A DNA stretch of 52,095 nucleotides from Xylanimicrobium pachnodae JCM 13526 = NBRC 107786 (GCA_001592145.1 BCWJ01000020.1:1-52095), one strand, 5' to 3'. Counted from the stretch's first letter, positions 33,437 through 40,646 are shown. Notes: generated by a model from the letters alone, not told the origin. Numbers and translations are program-made.

Positions 33437-33510
33437 GTGGGTGAGGTGCACCAGGTTTGCACGGCGGTCTCCAAAACCGCAGGCAGCAGGTTCGAGTCCT
33501 GCCACCCGCG
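33437..33510 (+). tRNA. tRNA-Trp (CCA)
   Basis: Cloverleaf with acceptor GTGGGTG/CACCCGC, anticodon loop CTCCAAA and T-loop TTCGAGT. No encoded CCA end. First gene of the array. Confidence 0.93.
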
Positions 33511-33724
33511 CTTCGCTTCTTCTGCCTTCGGGCGGCGGTGAGCATGCGACCCCTCGGGGTCACGTTGAGAACTGCACAGTGAACGAGATTGACCCGCACG
33601 GTGCCCTTGGGCGCATGCTGCGGGTCCTTCGGGACGGCGTGCGTGAACGAACGCACGGGCCGAGACGTCGCACACATGCGGCGGGCGTCGGCCTACAGCG
33701 TGATGCGCGCCGCCGTCCCGACAA

Positions 33725-33808
33725 TGGGGTGTCGCGTAGCGGCCATCGCTCCTGACTGTAAATCAGGCGGATTCAGTTCCATCGTGGGTTCGAGTCCCAC
33801 CACCCCAA
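33725..33808 (+). tRNA. tRNA-Tyr (GTA)
   Basis: Acceptor TGGGGTG/CACCCCA, anticodon loop CTGTAAA, a class II-like extended variable region of about 16 nt, T-loop TTCGAGT. The 214-nt spacer before it holds no intact tRNA. Confidence 0.92.
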
Positions 33809-33949
33809 CCACGCGCCGCGGGTCGCTCCCGTGACGTGCTGCAGCCGCCCGATCAGCGGCTGGCGAGACGGCCCCGGAAATGAGGGGGCGGCAAGGGCTG
33901 CACACGAGCGCAGCACCTACTGCCCCTGGCGCCGGGAACGCCTCGCGAC

Positions 33950-34022
33950 GGGGTCGTGGCGCAACAGGTAGCGCACCTGCATGGCATGCAGGAGGTTCGG
34001 GGTTCGAGTCCCCGTGATTCCA
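33950..34022 (+). tRNA. tRNA-Ala (GGC), copy 1
   Basis: Acceptor GGGGTCG/TGATTCC contains several G-U pairs. Anticodon loop ATGGCAT, T-loop TTCGAGT. A second Ala(GGC) lies at 36067. Confidence 0.9.
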
Positions 34023-34115
34023 CAACAGTGCGAGGCATGGTGTCGCGGGAGATCCGCGAACAGACCCTCATCACGAAACACCTCGCACCGGAAGTCTTGC
34101 ACAGCCCGGCACTAT

Positions 34116-34188
34116 CCAGCCGGGGGCGACGGCCCACCCCACCGAGGCGTGCCGTCCTCGCGACGGGGTTCGATTCCCTGGGGTTGGC
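34116..34188 (+). pseudogene. Degenerate tRNA, Gly(GCC)-like
   Basis: Regular T-arm (CGGGG, TTCGATT, CCCTG) and a 73-nt span. Acceptor CCAGCC/GGTTGG has a mismatch at pair 7. Anticodon arm CGAGG/CCTCG has an 8-nt loop (CGTGCCGT), and the variable loop is only 3 nt. Probably decayed, possibly functional. Confidence 0.4.
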
Positions 34189-34293
34189 CCTGCGGAAGGG
34201 TTTTCCCGCCGACCGGCGTCGGGGCGGTGTGCGCATCGGTAGTCAGGGCTGGGGCGACTCGTGGCCACGGGTCCGTTCCATCCTGACGCTCTC

Positions 34294-34367
34294 GCCTCGC
34301 TGGCTCAATTGGTCAGAGCAACGGACTCTTAATCCGTGGGTTCCAGGTTCGAGTCCTGGGCGGGGCA
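34294..34367 (+). tRNA. tRNA-Lys (CTT)
   Basis: Acceptor GCCTCGC/GCGGGGC, anticodon loop CTCTTAA, T-loop TTCGAGT. Shares its acceptor and D-arm with tRNA-Lys(TTT) at 43085. Confidence 0.93.
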
Positions 34368-34595
34368 CTAGCCGACAGATACCCCGGCGGTTTGATCAGA
34401 ACCGTTCTAACCGGGGGTTGCGCGGAGACGACACTCGTCGTTTCCGGTGCTAGGCCAGGATTGAATCTGATCAGATGTGTGGCCCGATCTGCCGACGGTT
34501 CGCGACCGTCCCGGAGCGGCGAGGGCAGCCGAAAGGCGAAGCGGAGACCGGTACGAGAAGGAGCAGCACTCCCCTCTCCCGCCACACATCCCCCT

Positions 34596-34670
34596 CGGGG
34601 TGTAGCGCAGTTTGGTCAGCGCATCCGCTTTGGGAGCGGAGGGTCGCAGGTTCGAGTCCTGTCACCCCGA
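34596..34670 (+). tRNA. tRNA-Pro (TGG)
   Basis: Acceptor CGGGGTG/CACCCCG, anticodon loop TTTGGGA, T-loop TTCGAGT. Canonical actinobacterial Pro layout. Confidence 0.93.
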
Positions 34671-34923
34671 CGTGGACACCAACCGGAAGGAACGCCGGGC
34701 GGGGTCGCCAGGTGCACGGAGGCCAACCGTGGGCCTGTGTCGGGTTCAGTTGGTGAACTGCCGTCGCGGCACCGGGTTCAACTCCCGGCAGCGGAAACAG
34801 GCCAAGATCGGCCTCCCGAGATAGGCACGGGACACGGGTAGGGAGCAAAGTGCGCGAGGGCAGCGTCAAGCAACGGGCGCGTGGGGAGGTTCGAGTCCTC
34901 CATCCGCTTTCCTACCCCGACAC
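34671..34923 (+). other. 253-nt spacer with nested tRNA-like arms
   Basis: Two good T-arm-like hairpins (CCGGG-TTCAACT-CCCGG near 34772-34788; GGAGG-TTCGAGT-CCTCC at 34885-34901) but no complete cloverleaf. GGCCTGT (34732) pairs with ACAGGCC (34797), GGGTAGG (34836) with CCTACCC (34911), and AGCGGA (34790) with TCCGCT (34903). Looks like remnants of two tRNAs rearranged into each other. Confidence 0.4.
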
Positions 34924-34996
34924 GCACGGGTAACTCAGTGGTCAGAGTGGGACGTTTACACCGTCTTGGGCGGGGGTTCAAATCCCTCCCCGTGCA
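34924..34996 (+). tRNA. tRNA-Val (TAC)
   Basis: Acceptor GCACGGG/CCCGTGC, anticodon loop TTTACAC, T-loop TTCAAAT. A Val(GAC) is at 40340. Confidence 0.92.
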
Positions 34997-35120
34997 CGTG
35001 GAACGCAGTGACGATCGTTCCCCGCTTGGCAGGCCCGGTCACCGCCTGCCCGTGGTTGATGGGTGCCACGTCATCGCCGCTCGTCACCGCCGTCACGGTT
35101 CGTCACCCGTGACGGCACCC

Positions 35121-35192
35121 GCCCCCATCGTCTAGCGGTCAGGATGCGACCTTCTCAGGGTCGTCACGCCGGTTCGAGTCCGGCTGGGGGTA
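35121..35192 (+). tRNA. tRNA-Glu (CTC)
   Basis: Acceptor GCCCCCA/TGGGGGT (G1-U72), anticodon loop TTCTCAG, T-loop TTCGAGT. Confidence 0.92.
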
Positions 35193-35525
35193 CAAGACGT
35201 GACACGCAGCGTGCTGCAAGGCTTCGATCACGGCTCCCTTGGGGTCGAGACGTTCGTCGGGGAATCCCGAGGCCGACGCAGCGAATCGTCGTGACGGGAC
35301 GGGCCTGCCAGCCCGCCTACCCAGTCCGGTGCAGCCCGTACAGGCCGGACACGGCGGCACCACCTCCTGGCAGGGAGGCGTCGTAGGAGCCGGGGCCCGA
35401 TGGCCCGCAGGAAGAGCCGACCTGGTGTGACCTGGCGGCTTGACCACGCTCGCCACGGACAGCGAGCACCACCAGCCCGTGCTGGGCCGCGACGCAGGGT
35501 GCACGTCGCGGAGACACGGAATCAT
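35193..35525 (+). other. 333-nt spacer without a gene
   Basis: I see no intact tRNA and no convincing coding frame on either strand. Scattered GC hairpins only. Antisense frames here yield the familiar spurious 'GFEPATS' peptide from neighbouring tRNAs. Confidence 0.5.
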
Positions 35526-35602
35526 GGCGGGGTGGAGCAGTTCGGTTGTGCTCGCCGGGTTCATACCCCTGGAGGTCGCCGGTTCAAATCCGGCCCCCGC
35601 TA
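35526..35602 (+). tRNA. tRNA-fMet-like initiator (CAT) with 8-nt anticodon loop
   Basis: D-arm (TGGAGCAGTTCGG), AGGTC variable loop and T-loop TTCAAAT are initiator-like. The 1:72 pair is a weak G-U, as expected for initiator recognition. The anticodon stem CCGGG/CCTGG closes an 8-nt loop (TTCATACC) instead of 7; pairing one base earlier would leave a C-U mismatch. No elongator tRNA-Met was found. Confidence 0.85.
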
Positions 35603-35764
35603 CAAAGAGTCCGCGCCCGTTCAAGTCGGGCAGGTAACCCGTGAGCCGTTCGATTCGGCATCCGGCGAGGTCGCCGCAACGGAACAGACCGCGGTCTGGT
35701 CTCGGGCTCGTTTCGCCTCGCATCATGCGAGAGCCGGTGGGGAGCGATCCCGCGAACGGCACCT

Positions 35765-35836
35765 GCGCTCGTGGTCCAACGGATACGACGGCGGTCTACG
35801 GAACCGCAGACGGAGGTTCGACTCCTCCCGAGCGCA
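35765..35836 (+). tRNA. tRNA-Arg (ACG)
   Basis: Acceptor GCGCTCG/CGAGCGC, anticodon loop CTACGGA (A34 normally becomes inosine), T-loop TTCGACT. Confidence 0.92.
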
Positions 35837-35966
35837 CGGAACTGCTCGCCCCGTTCGATTCGGGGAGGACGAGTGCTGGAGGCACGGGGTTCACAGGGAG
35901 GCTGCCCGTTCGACTCGGGCCTGGCGTTGCAACGCCGTCGCGTGCCGGGGGCACGGCCTCCGACTT

Positions 35967-36049
35967 GCCCGATTGGCGGAACGGTAGACGCGCTGGCTTC
36001 AGGTGCCAGTGACCTTCGGGTCGTGGGGGTTCGAGTCCCCTGTCGGGTA
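35967..36049 (+). tRNA. tRNA-Leu (CAG)
   Basis: Class II. Acceptor GCCCGAT/GTCGGGT, anticodon loop TTCAGGT, extended arm, T-loop TTCGAGT. Confidence 0.92.
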
Positions 36050-36066
36050 CGCAGCAACAAGAACTT

Positions 36067-36139
36067 GGGCTTATGGCGCAGTTGGTAGCGCGCTTGCGTG
36101 GCACGCAAGAGGTCGTCGGTTCGAATCCGACTAGGTCCA
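36067..36139 (+). tRNA. tRNA-Ala (GGC), copy 2
   Basis: Acceptor GGGCTTA/TAGGTCC, anticodon loop GTGGCAC, T-loop TTCGAAT. Differs from the first Ala(GGC) in nearly every stem, so it is not a recent duplicate. Confidence 0.9.
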
Positions 36140-36284
36140 CGGAGACCGGGAAGAGCGAAGGGTGGGAAGTGGTCACTCCCGCCAGCAATATCTCTCCCGC
36201 GACGGTGAGGTCGACATCACCGTCGGCATCTGGCCCGGATGCGTTCAGGGGACCCCGATACCAGGACCAATCGGGAGGGCGCTT

Positions 36285-36374
36285 GCCCGCCTGGCGAAAC
36301 AGGCAAACGCACACGGTTGAGGGCCGTGGGTCCAGTTGACGCTGGACATCCGGGTTCGAGTCCCGGGGCGGGTA
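36285..36374 (+). tRNA. tRNA-Leu (GAG)
   Basis: Class II. Acceptor GCCCGCC/GGCGGGT, anticodon loop TTGAGGG, long variable arm, T-loop TTCGAGT. Confidence 0.92.
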
Positions 36375-36771
36375 CTCGCAAGCCGCGCTAAGGCCACGCG
36401 CGGTGAGACCAGTGAGGGAACTGGTAGTAGCAGCCGGGTTCGACTCCCGGCGGGGCGGTCACGCCTCGTGTCGCAAGGGGAACGCAACGTTGAGCGAATC
36501 GTCGGTGACCTCGTGCACGGGGAAGCCTGCCGACACACAAACAGCCGGTGGATCAGTCGATGACGGCAACGAAGTCGGCCCGCGCGCGGAAGCACGATCA
36601 GCCGGTGTCTCCCCCAACGAGGGGAGCGCGGGTACGGACCAGGCAAACCGGGGCCGTGCAGGCGTAACGAATACCGGACGCTGGTGGCGGTTGGCCACCA
36701 CAGAGCACACCCAGAAGTGCGCAGCGGAAACTCGGTCGGAAACGTCCGTGCGGAACCCGCACCCACCACCC
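36375..36771 (+). other. 397-nt spacer with one tRNA relic
   Basis: At 36376-36458 a D-arm-like hairpin (GCGC/GCGC), an arm ACCAGT/ACTGGT with 6-nt loop GAGGGA, and a T-arm CCGGG-TTCGACT-CCCGG follow in order, but no 5' acceptor strand pairs with CGGGGCG. Beyond it only a 35-codon basic frame (ATG 36559) is open; I do not call it. Confidence 0.45.
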
Positions 36772-36859
36772 GCCCACCTGGCGTAATCAGGTAGCCGCGC
36801 TGGTTTTAGGCACCAGTGACCGAAGGGTCGTGAGGGTTCGAGTCCCTCGGTGGGCACCA
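36772..36859 (+). tRNA. tRNA-Leu (TAG), CCA encoded
   Basis: Class II. Acceptor GCCCACC/GGTGGGC, anticodon loop TTTAGGC, T-loop TTCGAGT, genomic CCA at 36857-36859. Confidence 0.92.
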
Positions 36860-36881
36860 ACAACTGACATGAGAGGTACTG

Positions 36882-37157
36882 GTGGAGATGTCTGAGCAGC
36901 CAGCCATGTTCACGCCGATCCCGCTGGTTTGCCCGTACTGCGGGGCCAGCCTGACGAGCAGCACCGAGACGTCCGGGTCTGGGCACTTGGCGTACGAGCG
37001 CCCCGGACCTATTGAGTGCGACAACGATCGTTGCAGCGCGACCTGGAACCCGGACGGCACACCCGACAACAGCAGCCCACCCATGTGGGTGCGTTACCCC
37101 GATCTGTTCGAGCGGCCCGAACCAGTCCGCACCGCCGCGCGCGGCACACAGACTTGA
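36882..37157 (+). CDS. Zinc-ribbon protein inside the tRNA array
   Basis: 91 aa, GTG start (or ATG 36888) with GAGAGG upstream. 'PLVCPYCGASLTS' and 'GPIECDNDRCSATWNP' form a four-Cys zinc ribbon, as in small phage proteins. Encoded between tRNAs with the same orientation. Function unknown. Confidence 0.65.
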   Translation: MEMSEQPAMFTPIPLVCPYCGASLTSSTETSGSGHLAYERPGPIECDNDRCSATWNPDGTPDNSSPPMWVRYPDLFERPEPVRTAARGTQT

Positions 37158-37280
37158 AATCGCAGTCGCCCGCGCTGGTGGCGGTGGTGCCCTCCTGGGC
37201 GGGTCAAGACCCAGGACCGCGCCGGACGGTGAGCACCGGCAGACCGCACGCGCCAGGCGCCTTCGGGTGCGTGCGGACTC

Positions 37281-37351
37281 GCCGAGTTAGCACAGTGGCA
37301 GTGCGTTCGCCTCGTAAGCGAAGGACGCAGGTTCGATCCCTGCACCCGGCT
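37281..37351 (+). tRNA. tRNA-Thr (CGT)
   Basis: Acceptor GCCGAGT/ACCCGGC with one A-C mismatch at pair 5. Anticodon loop CTCGTAA, T-loop TTCGATC. Confidence 0.88.
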
Positions 37352-37355
37352 CCCC

Positions 37356-37442
37356 GCCCCCTTGACGGAACAGGCAGACGTGCGCGGCTCAAACCCGCGT
37401 GCCCGCGAGGGCGTCCCGGTTCGACCCCGGGAGGGGGCACCA
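37356..37442 (+). tRNA. tRNA-Leu (CAA), CCA encoded
   Basis: Class II. Acceptor GCCCCCT/AGGGGGC, anticodon loop CTCAAAC, T-loop TTCGACC, genomic CCA end. Only 4 nt after tRNA-Thr. Confidence 0.92.
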
Positions 37443-37706
37443 TCGGAACCCACCATGAACTGCGCACGCAGGGGGACCGACCCGCGACCGCGACGTGAGG
37501 CGGTCTGCGCAGCACCAGGCGGCGTGCGGGAGCCCGGTGCGCTCCACCAGGAAGATGAACCGCTCGGGGAGCGGCACGGCTTCGAACACCGTTGGGCCGG
37601 GGGACCGGCTGGGGATCGTGACCTCCGTCTTCCGCACCTTGCACGAGAGACCCCGCCGCACGTAGCGGGGCGACCCGGCGGTCATGCAGCCGGGCGTGAC
37701 GGGCAC
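37443..37706 (-). CDS. Possible leftward small gene in a 319-nt spacer
   Basis: Leftward frame from ATG 37706 or 37685 with G/C-rich third positions ('RKTEVTIPSRSPGPTVFEAVPLPERFIFLVERTGLPHAAWC'). It runs on into the antisense of tRNA-Leu(CAA), stopping near 37389, which is suspicious. The coordinates given stop at the tRNA. Otherwise 37443-37761 holds nothing I can name. Confidence 0.3.
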
Positions 37707-37761
37707 CCACGTCGTGCAGGACGGGTGCCAAGTCGGTGGGATCGCGACCCGCCGACCACCT

Positions 37762-37833
37762 GGTTCCTTGGTGTAGTTGGAAACGCGCAGGCCTGAAGAA
37801 CCTGAGTCCTCGGTTCGATCCCGAGGGGAACCA
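37762..37833 (+). tRNA. tRNA-Phe (GAA)
   Basis: Acceptor GGTTCCT/GGGAACC, anticodon loop CTGAAGA closed by a C-A mismatch at 31:39, T-loop TTCGATC. Confidence 0.87.
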
Positions 37834-37971
37834 CGTCAGTCCCGGAACGAGCACCGCCCTGCTTGCACACGCCAGCGCGGTCCCGGGTCACCCCGCAGAC
37901 CTCCGGTGAGCGTGTGGCACCCGGCGGAAACGGGATGCGGCGCCGCAGCGCGAGACGACCTGCGGCATCTT

Positions 37972-38047
37972 GGGGGTGAAGCACAAGTGGACGTGCTCCT
38001 GCTTTGCACGCAGGTGGCTGCGGGTTCGAGGCCCGTCGCCTCCACCA
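37972..38047 (+). tRNA. tRNA-Ala (TGC), CCA encoded
   Basis: Acceptor GGGGGTG/CGCCTCC, anticodon loop TTTGCAC, T-loop TTCGAGG, genomic CCA. Confidence 0.9.
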
Positions 38048-38196
38048 CGACGCACGTATCCGCCGACATTGCGTTCGGGGGCGTGTACGGCCTCGGTGTC
38101 TGGGCCGTCGAAGGCGAAGACCGTTCCGGCTGATCCCCGGGCCGGTGGCCGCCGAGTCGTACCGCCCGTTCGCGAAAGGCGGGACGGCACCAGCAA

Positions 38197-38271
38197 GGCC
38201 CATTGGCGCAGCCTGGTTAGCGCGCTTCCCTGTCAAGGAAGAGGTCGCCGGTTCAAGTCCGGTATGGGTCG
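38197..38271 (+). tRNA. tRNA-Asp (GTC)
   Basis: Acceptor GGCCCAT/ATGGGTC, anticodon loop CTGTCAA, T-loop TTCAAGT, discriminator G. Confidence 0.92.
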
Positions 38272-38423
38272 CAAAGCGGTTCGGGAGGCGTCCCGGCTGC
38301 TCAGGAACGGTTCGCAGGCGCAGGCCTCGCAAGCCTGTCGGTTCTCGAATGAGGGCCGTGGTGTAGGTGCTCGGACCCGTCAACGCAGCGGGCCGGTGGC
38401 AGCACGGCAGCCGTTCCGATCTT

Positions 38424-38495
<72 letters not shown>

Positions 38496-38577
38496 CTAGG
38501 AGAGGGTGGGTGTTCGTCCGGTTCGTCACCGGGCAAATGTCGCCGTCTGACTGGCGGGTCTCACCGCCCTCTCCTTC

Positions 38578-38650
38578 GCCTCCTTGGCGCAATAGGTAGC
38601 GCATCCGCCTTGTAAGCGGAGGGCTGCGGGTTCGAGTCCCGCAGGAGGCT
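38578..38650 (+). tRNA. tRNA-Thr (TGT)
   Basis: Acceptor GCCTCCT/AGGAGGC, anticodon loop CTTGTAA, T-loop TTCGAGT. Confidence 0.93.
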
Positions 38651-38823
38651 CGGGGAAAGTCACCGGCGACCAGGCAACGACCCTACAAACGGTATGGATA
38701 GTCGCCGCGAGAACGAGCCGTCGCTCTCACCGCCAGGTGCGTAAATCCTGGCACTTGGAGGGGTCCGGGCATTGAACGCCGCCCGGCCGAACCGATCCGG
38801 CTCAACAGGGCGCCCTCCATCTC

Positions 38824-38896
38824 GCTCCCATCGTCTAGCGGCCAAGGACTCTGCCCTTTCAAGGCGGCAGCACGGGTTCGAATCCCGTTGGGAGTA
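38824..38896 (+). tRNA. tRNA-Glu (TTC)
   Basis: Acceptor GCTCCCA/TGGGAGT, anticodon loop CTTTCAA, T-loop TTCGAAT. Same D-arm as Glu(CTC). Confidence 0.92.
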
Positions 38897-39097
38897 CGTG
38901 CCGCTTCGGCGGCTCGTCGGCGGACATGAAACGCCCCGCAACGCGCCCTCGGCGGGAACTAAGAAGGAGCGCACCTCGTGTCCGAGACGAACGTCGGCGC
39001 CGTCGACGTTCTCCCCTCCGGCTGGGATCAACCACCGCTCCCGTCAGCGGCCTCGGACACACCACGCACGCGTCGGCGCGGGACGGCGGTGCACCAT

Positions 39098-39168
39098 TCC
39101 CTCGTAGTTCAATGGCAGAACGTGCGGCTGTTAACCGCTTGATCTGGGTTCGAGTCCCGGCGAGGGAG
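39098..39168 (+). tRNA. tRNA-Asn (GTT)
   Basis: Acceptor TCCCTCG/CGAGGGA, anticodon loop CTGTTAA, T-loop TTCGAGT. Confidence 0.92.
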
Positions 39169-39173
39169 CAAGG

Positions 39174-39238
39174 TTCGCGGAGGTGTACCAGGTTGCACGT
39201 TGGACGCAGAGGACCCGGTTCGAGTCCGGGCCGCGAGC
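39174..39238 (+). pseudogene. tRNA relic lacking an anticodon arm
   Basis: 65 nt. Acceptor TTCGCGG/CCGCGAG, D-arm GTGT/GCAC very close to that of tRNA-Trp at 33437, and T-arm CCCGG-TTCGAGT-CCGGG are present. Only 15 unpaired nt stand where the anticodon arm should be. Packed 5 nt from both neighbours. Confidence 0.6.
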
Positions 39239-39243
39239 CGTTT

Positions 39244-39331
39244 GGATGGACCAGCCGATAGGTGGCGGCGGCGCCGGTCTTGAGAACCGGTTGCCCGACA
39301 GGGCGTGCGGGTTCGACCCCCGCTCCATCCG
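39244..39331 (+). tRNA. tRNA-Ser (TGA)
   Basis: Class II. Acceptor GGATGGA/TCCATCC, anticodon loop CTTGAGA, long variable arm, T-loop TTCGACC. Confidence 0.92.
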
Positions 39332-39353
39332 CGCTGCAACACAGCAGCAGCGA

Positions 39354-39443
39354 GGACGGGTGGCTGAGTGGATGAAGGCGCTCGACTGCTAATCGAGTAG
39401 TCGCCGTAACGGCGGCTCACGGGTTCGAATCCCGTCCCGTCCG
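39354..39443 (+). tRNA. tRNA-Ser (GCT)
   Basis: Class II. Acceptor GGACGGG/CCCGTCC, anticodon loop CTGCTAA, long variable arm, T-loop TTCGAAT. Confidence 0.93.
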
Positions 39444-39652
39444 CAGTCTCCGGTGCACCCGGAGTGCCAGTGGCCTAACGGCGCGACTGACAGGCTCCGT
39501 GCCGGTGTCACGCCCGGCAGGTCTGCACTGCGGGCCGACGGAGAGACCACAGGCGGCCTGCCGTGGTGGTGCGCTGCGCCGACCTGGACGCCTGTTGATG
39601 GCGAAGGCGTAGACCCGGTGGCACCGGCGGGTGTCGGTGCGCGACCGGGCGA
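39444..39652 (+). other. Spacer with a weak tRNA-like remnant
   Basis: Around 39450-39531 a D-loop-like AGTGGCCTAAC, a CTCCGTG loop (Arg CCG-like) and a CTGC/GCAG hairpin follow in tRNA order, but stems are broken. Not a functional tRNA as it stands. Confidence 0.3.
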
Positions 39653-39741
39653 GGACAGGTGGCTGAGAGGTTGAAGGCGCACGCTTGGAAAGCGTGTAGC
39701 CGGGGTGACCCGGCTCGCGGGTTCGAATCCCGCTCTGTCCG
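39653..39741 (+). tRNA. tRNA-Ser (GGA)
   Basis: Class II. Acceptor GGACAGG/TCTGTCC, anticodon loop TTGGAAA, long variable arm, T-loop TTCGAAT. Confidence 0.93.
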
Positions 39742-39855
39742 CAAGACCAGTTCCGCTCCGTTGGAGTCCAGGGCTGGTCCTCAGGGGCCGACCGCGGCCT
39801 CGTGCAACGCTTCATCGGGTCGCACCCCGACGCGTTCTGCGCGCAATACGGTACA

Positions 39856-39940
39856 TATCGTCGTCATGTGGGCCGATGCACTGGGTCCCCAGTGCGCGGG
39901 AGGTAACACCGTTCGAGGTCCGTGCGACCTGACGACGATA
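39856..39940 (+). pseudogene. Armless tRNA-like unit inside a 10-bp inverted repeat
   Basis: TATCGTCGTC (39856-39865) and GACGACGATA (39931-39940) pair perfectly. Inside are TGGGCCG/CGACCTG (weak acceptor), a D-arm-like hairpin GCAC/GTGC, no anticodon arm, and a T-arm-like hairpin with loop TTCGAGGT. Same architecture as the relic at 39174. Confidence 0.4.
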
Positions 39941-39943
39941 CGT

Positions 39944-40016
39944 GCGCACGTCATCCAGAGGCCAAGGATCTCAGTCCTCCAAACTGATGACGCGGGTTCG
40001 AATCCCGCCGTGCGCT
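39944..40016 (+). tRNA. tRNA-Gly (TCC) with C33
   Basis: Acceptor GCGCACG/CGTGCGC, anticodon stem TCAGT/ACTGA, loop CCTCCAA: position 33 is C instead of the near-universal U. T-loop TTCGAAT. A CTCCAAA Trp reading would break the stem. Confidence 0.8.
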
Positions 40017-40081
40017 CGTGCTCGCGGATCATTGTCCGCGAGAGTCCGTGGGGCGAGAGCCAAGCCCGCGACGGACACCCA

Positions 40082-40156
40082 CCGGGTGGGGCACTGCCTG
40101 GTGGCGCGCCTGCTTTTGGTAGTAGGAGAACGCGGGTTCGGGACCTGTCACCCCGC
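40082..40156 (+). tRNA. Pro/Gln-like tRNA with 8-nt anticodon loop
   Basis: Acceptor CCGGGTG/CACCCCG (one C-C mismatch) and D-arm are Pro-like. The anticodon stem CCTGC/GTAGG closes an 8-nt loop TTTTGGTA that can be read as Pro TGG or Gln TTG. T-loop TTCGGGA. May be degenerate or a frameshift-suppressor type. Confidence 0.55.
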
Positions 40157-40161
40157 CTCGA

Positions 40162-40236
40162 TGGGCCTTGGTGTAATCGGCAGCACAGGGGTTTTTGGTG
40201 CCCTTAGCCCAGGTTCGAATCCTGGTGGCCCAGCCA
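40162..40236 (+). tRNA. tRNA-Gln (TTG), CCA encoded
   Basis: Acceptor TGGGCCT/TGGCCCA (pair 7 mismatched), anticodon stem GGGGT/GCCCT around TTTTGGT, T-loop TTCGAAT, genomic CCA. Confidence 0.85.
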
Positions 40237-40237
40237 T

Positions 40238-40310
40238 GCGCGCGTAGTTCAGTGGATAGAACGCCGCCCTCCGGAGGCGGAGGTCGCAGGTTCGAATCCT
40301 GTCGCGCGCA
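40238..40310 (+). tRNA. tRNA-Arg (CCG)
   Basis: Acceptor GCGCGCG/CGCGCGC, anticodon loop CTCCGGA, T-loop TTCGAAT. Starts 2 nt after tRNA-Gln. Confidence 0.93.
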
Positions 40311-40339
40311 CGTATCGCCCGGCGGAGCGCATCCGTCTC

Positions 40340-40413
40340 GTCCGGCTGGCGCAGCCTGGTAGCGCACCTGCATGACGCGCAGGAGGTCGGTGGTTCAACT
40401 CCACCGCCGGACA
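40340..40413 (+). tRNA. tRNA-Val (GAC)
   Basis: Acceptor GTCCGGC/GCCGGAC, anticodon loop ATGACGC, T-loop TTCAACT. Confidence 0.92.
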
Positions 40414-40443
40414 CGTTTCGGTGGCCGTTCCGCTGCCGGACAT

Positions 40444-40518
40444 GGTGCTTGTAGTTCAGTTGGGAGTAACGCCTGGTTGTGGTCCAGGAGGTCGCCGGTT
40501 CGAGCCCGGTCAAGCACC
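40444..40518 (+). tRNA. tRNA-His (GTG)
   Basis: Includes the His-specific extra G at the 5' end (40444) facing discriminator C. Acceptor GTGCTTG/CAAGCAC, anticodon loop TTGTGGT, T-loop TTCGAGC. Confidence 0.92.
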
Positions 40519-40646
40519 CCAAGCGAGACATGCTTCTTGCTGTCTTGCCCCATCTCGGAAGGAAAGGAGACGGCGATGAGATAGGCGCCTCGCTCACCGT
40601 CGCGGCACCTGGCCGCCAGCGATGCGCAGGAAGCAGGTTCCTGCCC

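Noticed and set aside
34023-34115. GTGCGAGG/CCTCGCAC closed structure considered as tRNA-Met
   Set aside because: About 60 nt only, with no T-arm and no 7-nt loop bearing CAT; no cloverleaf can be drawn.
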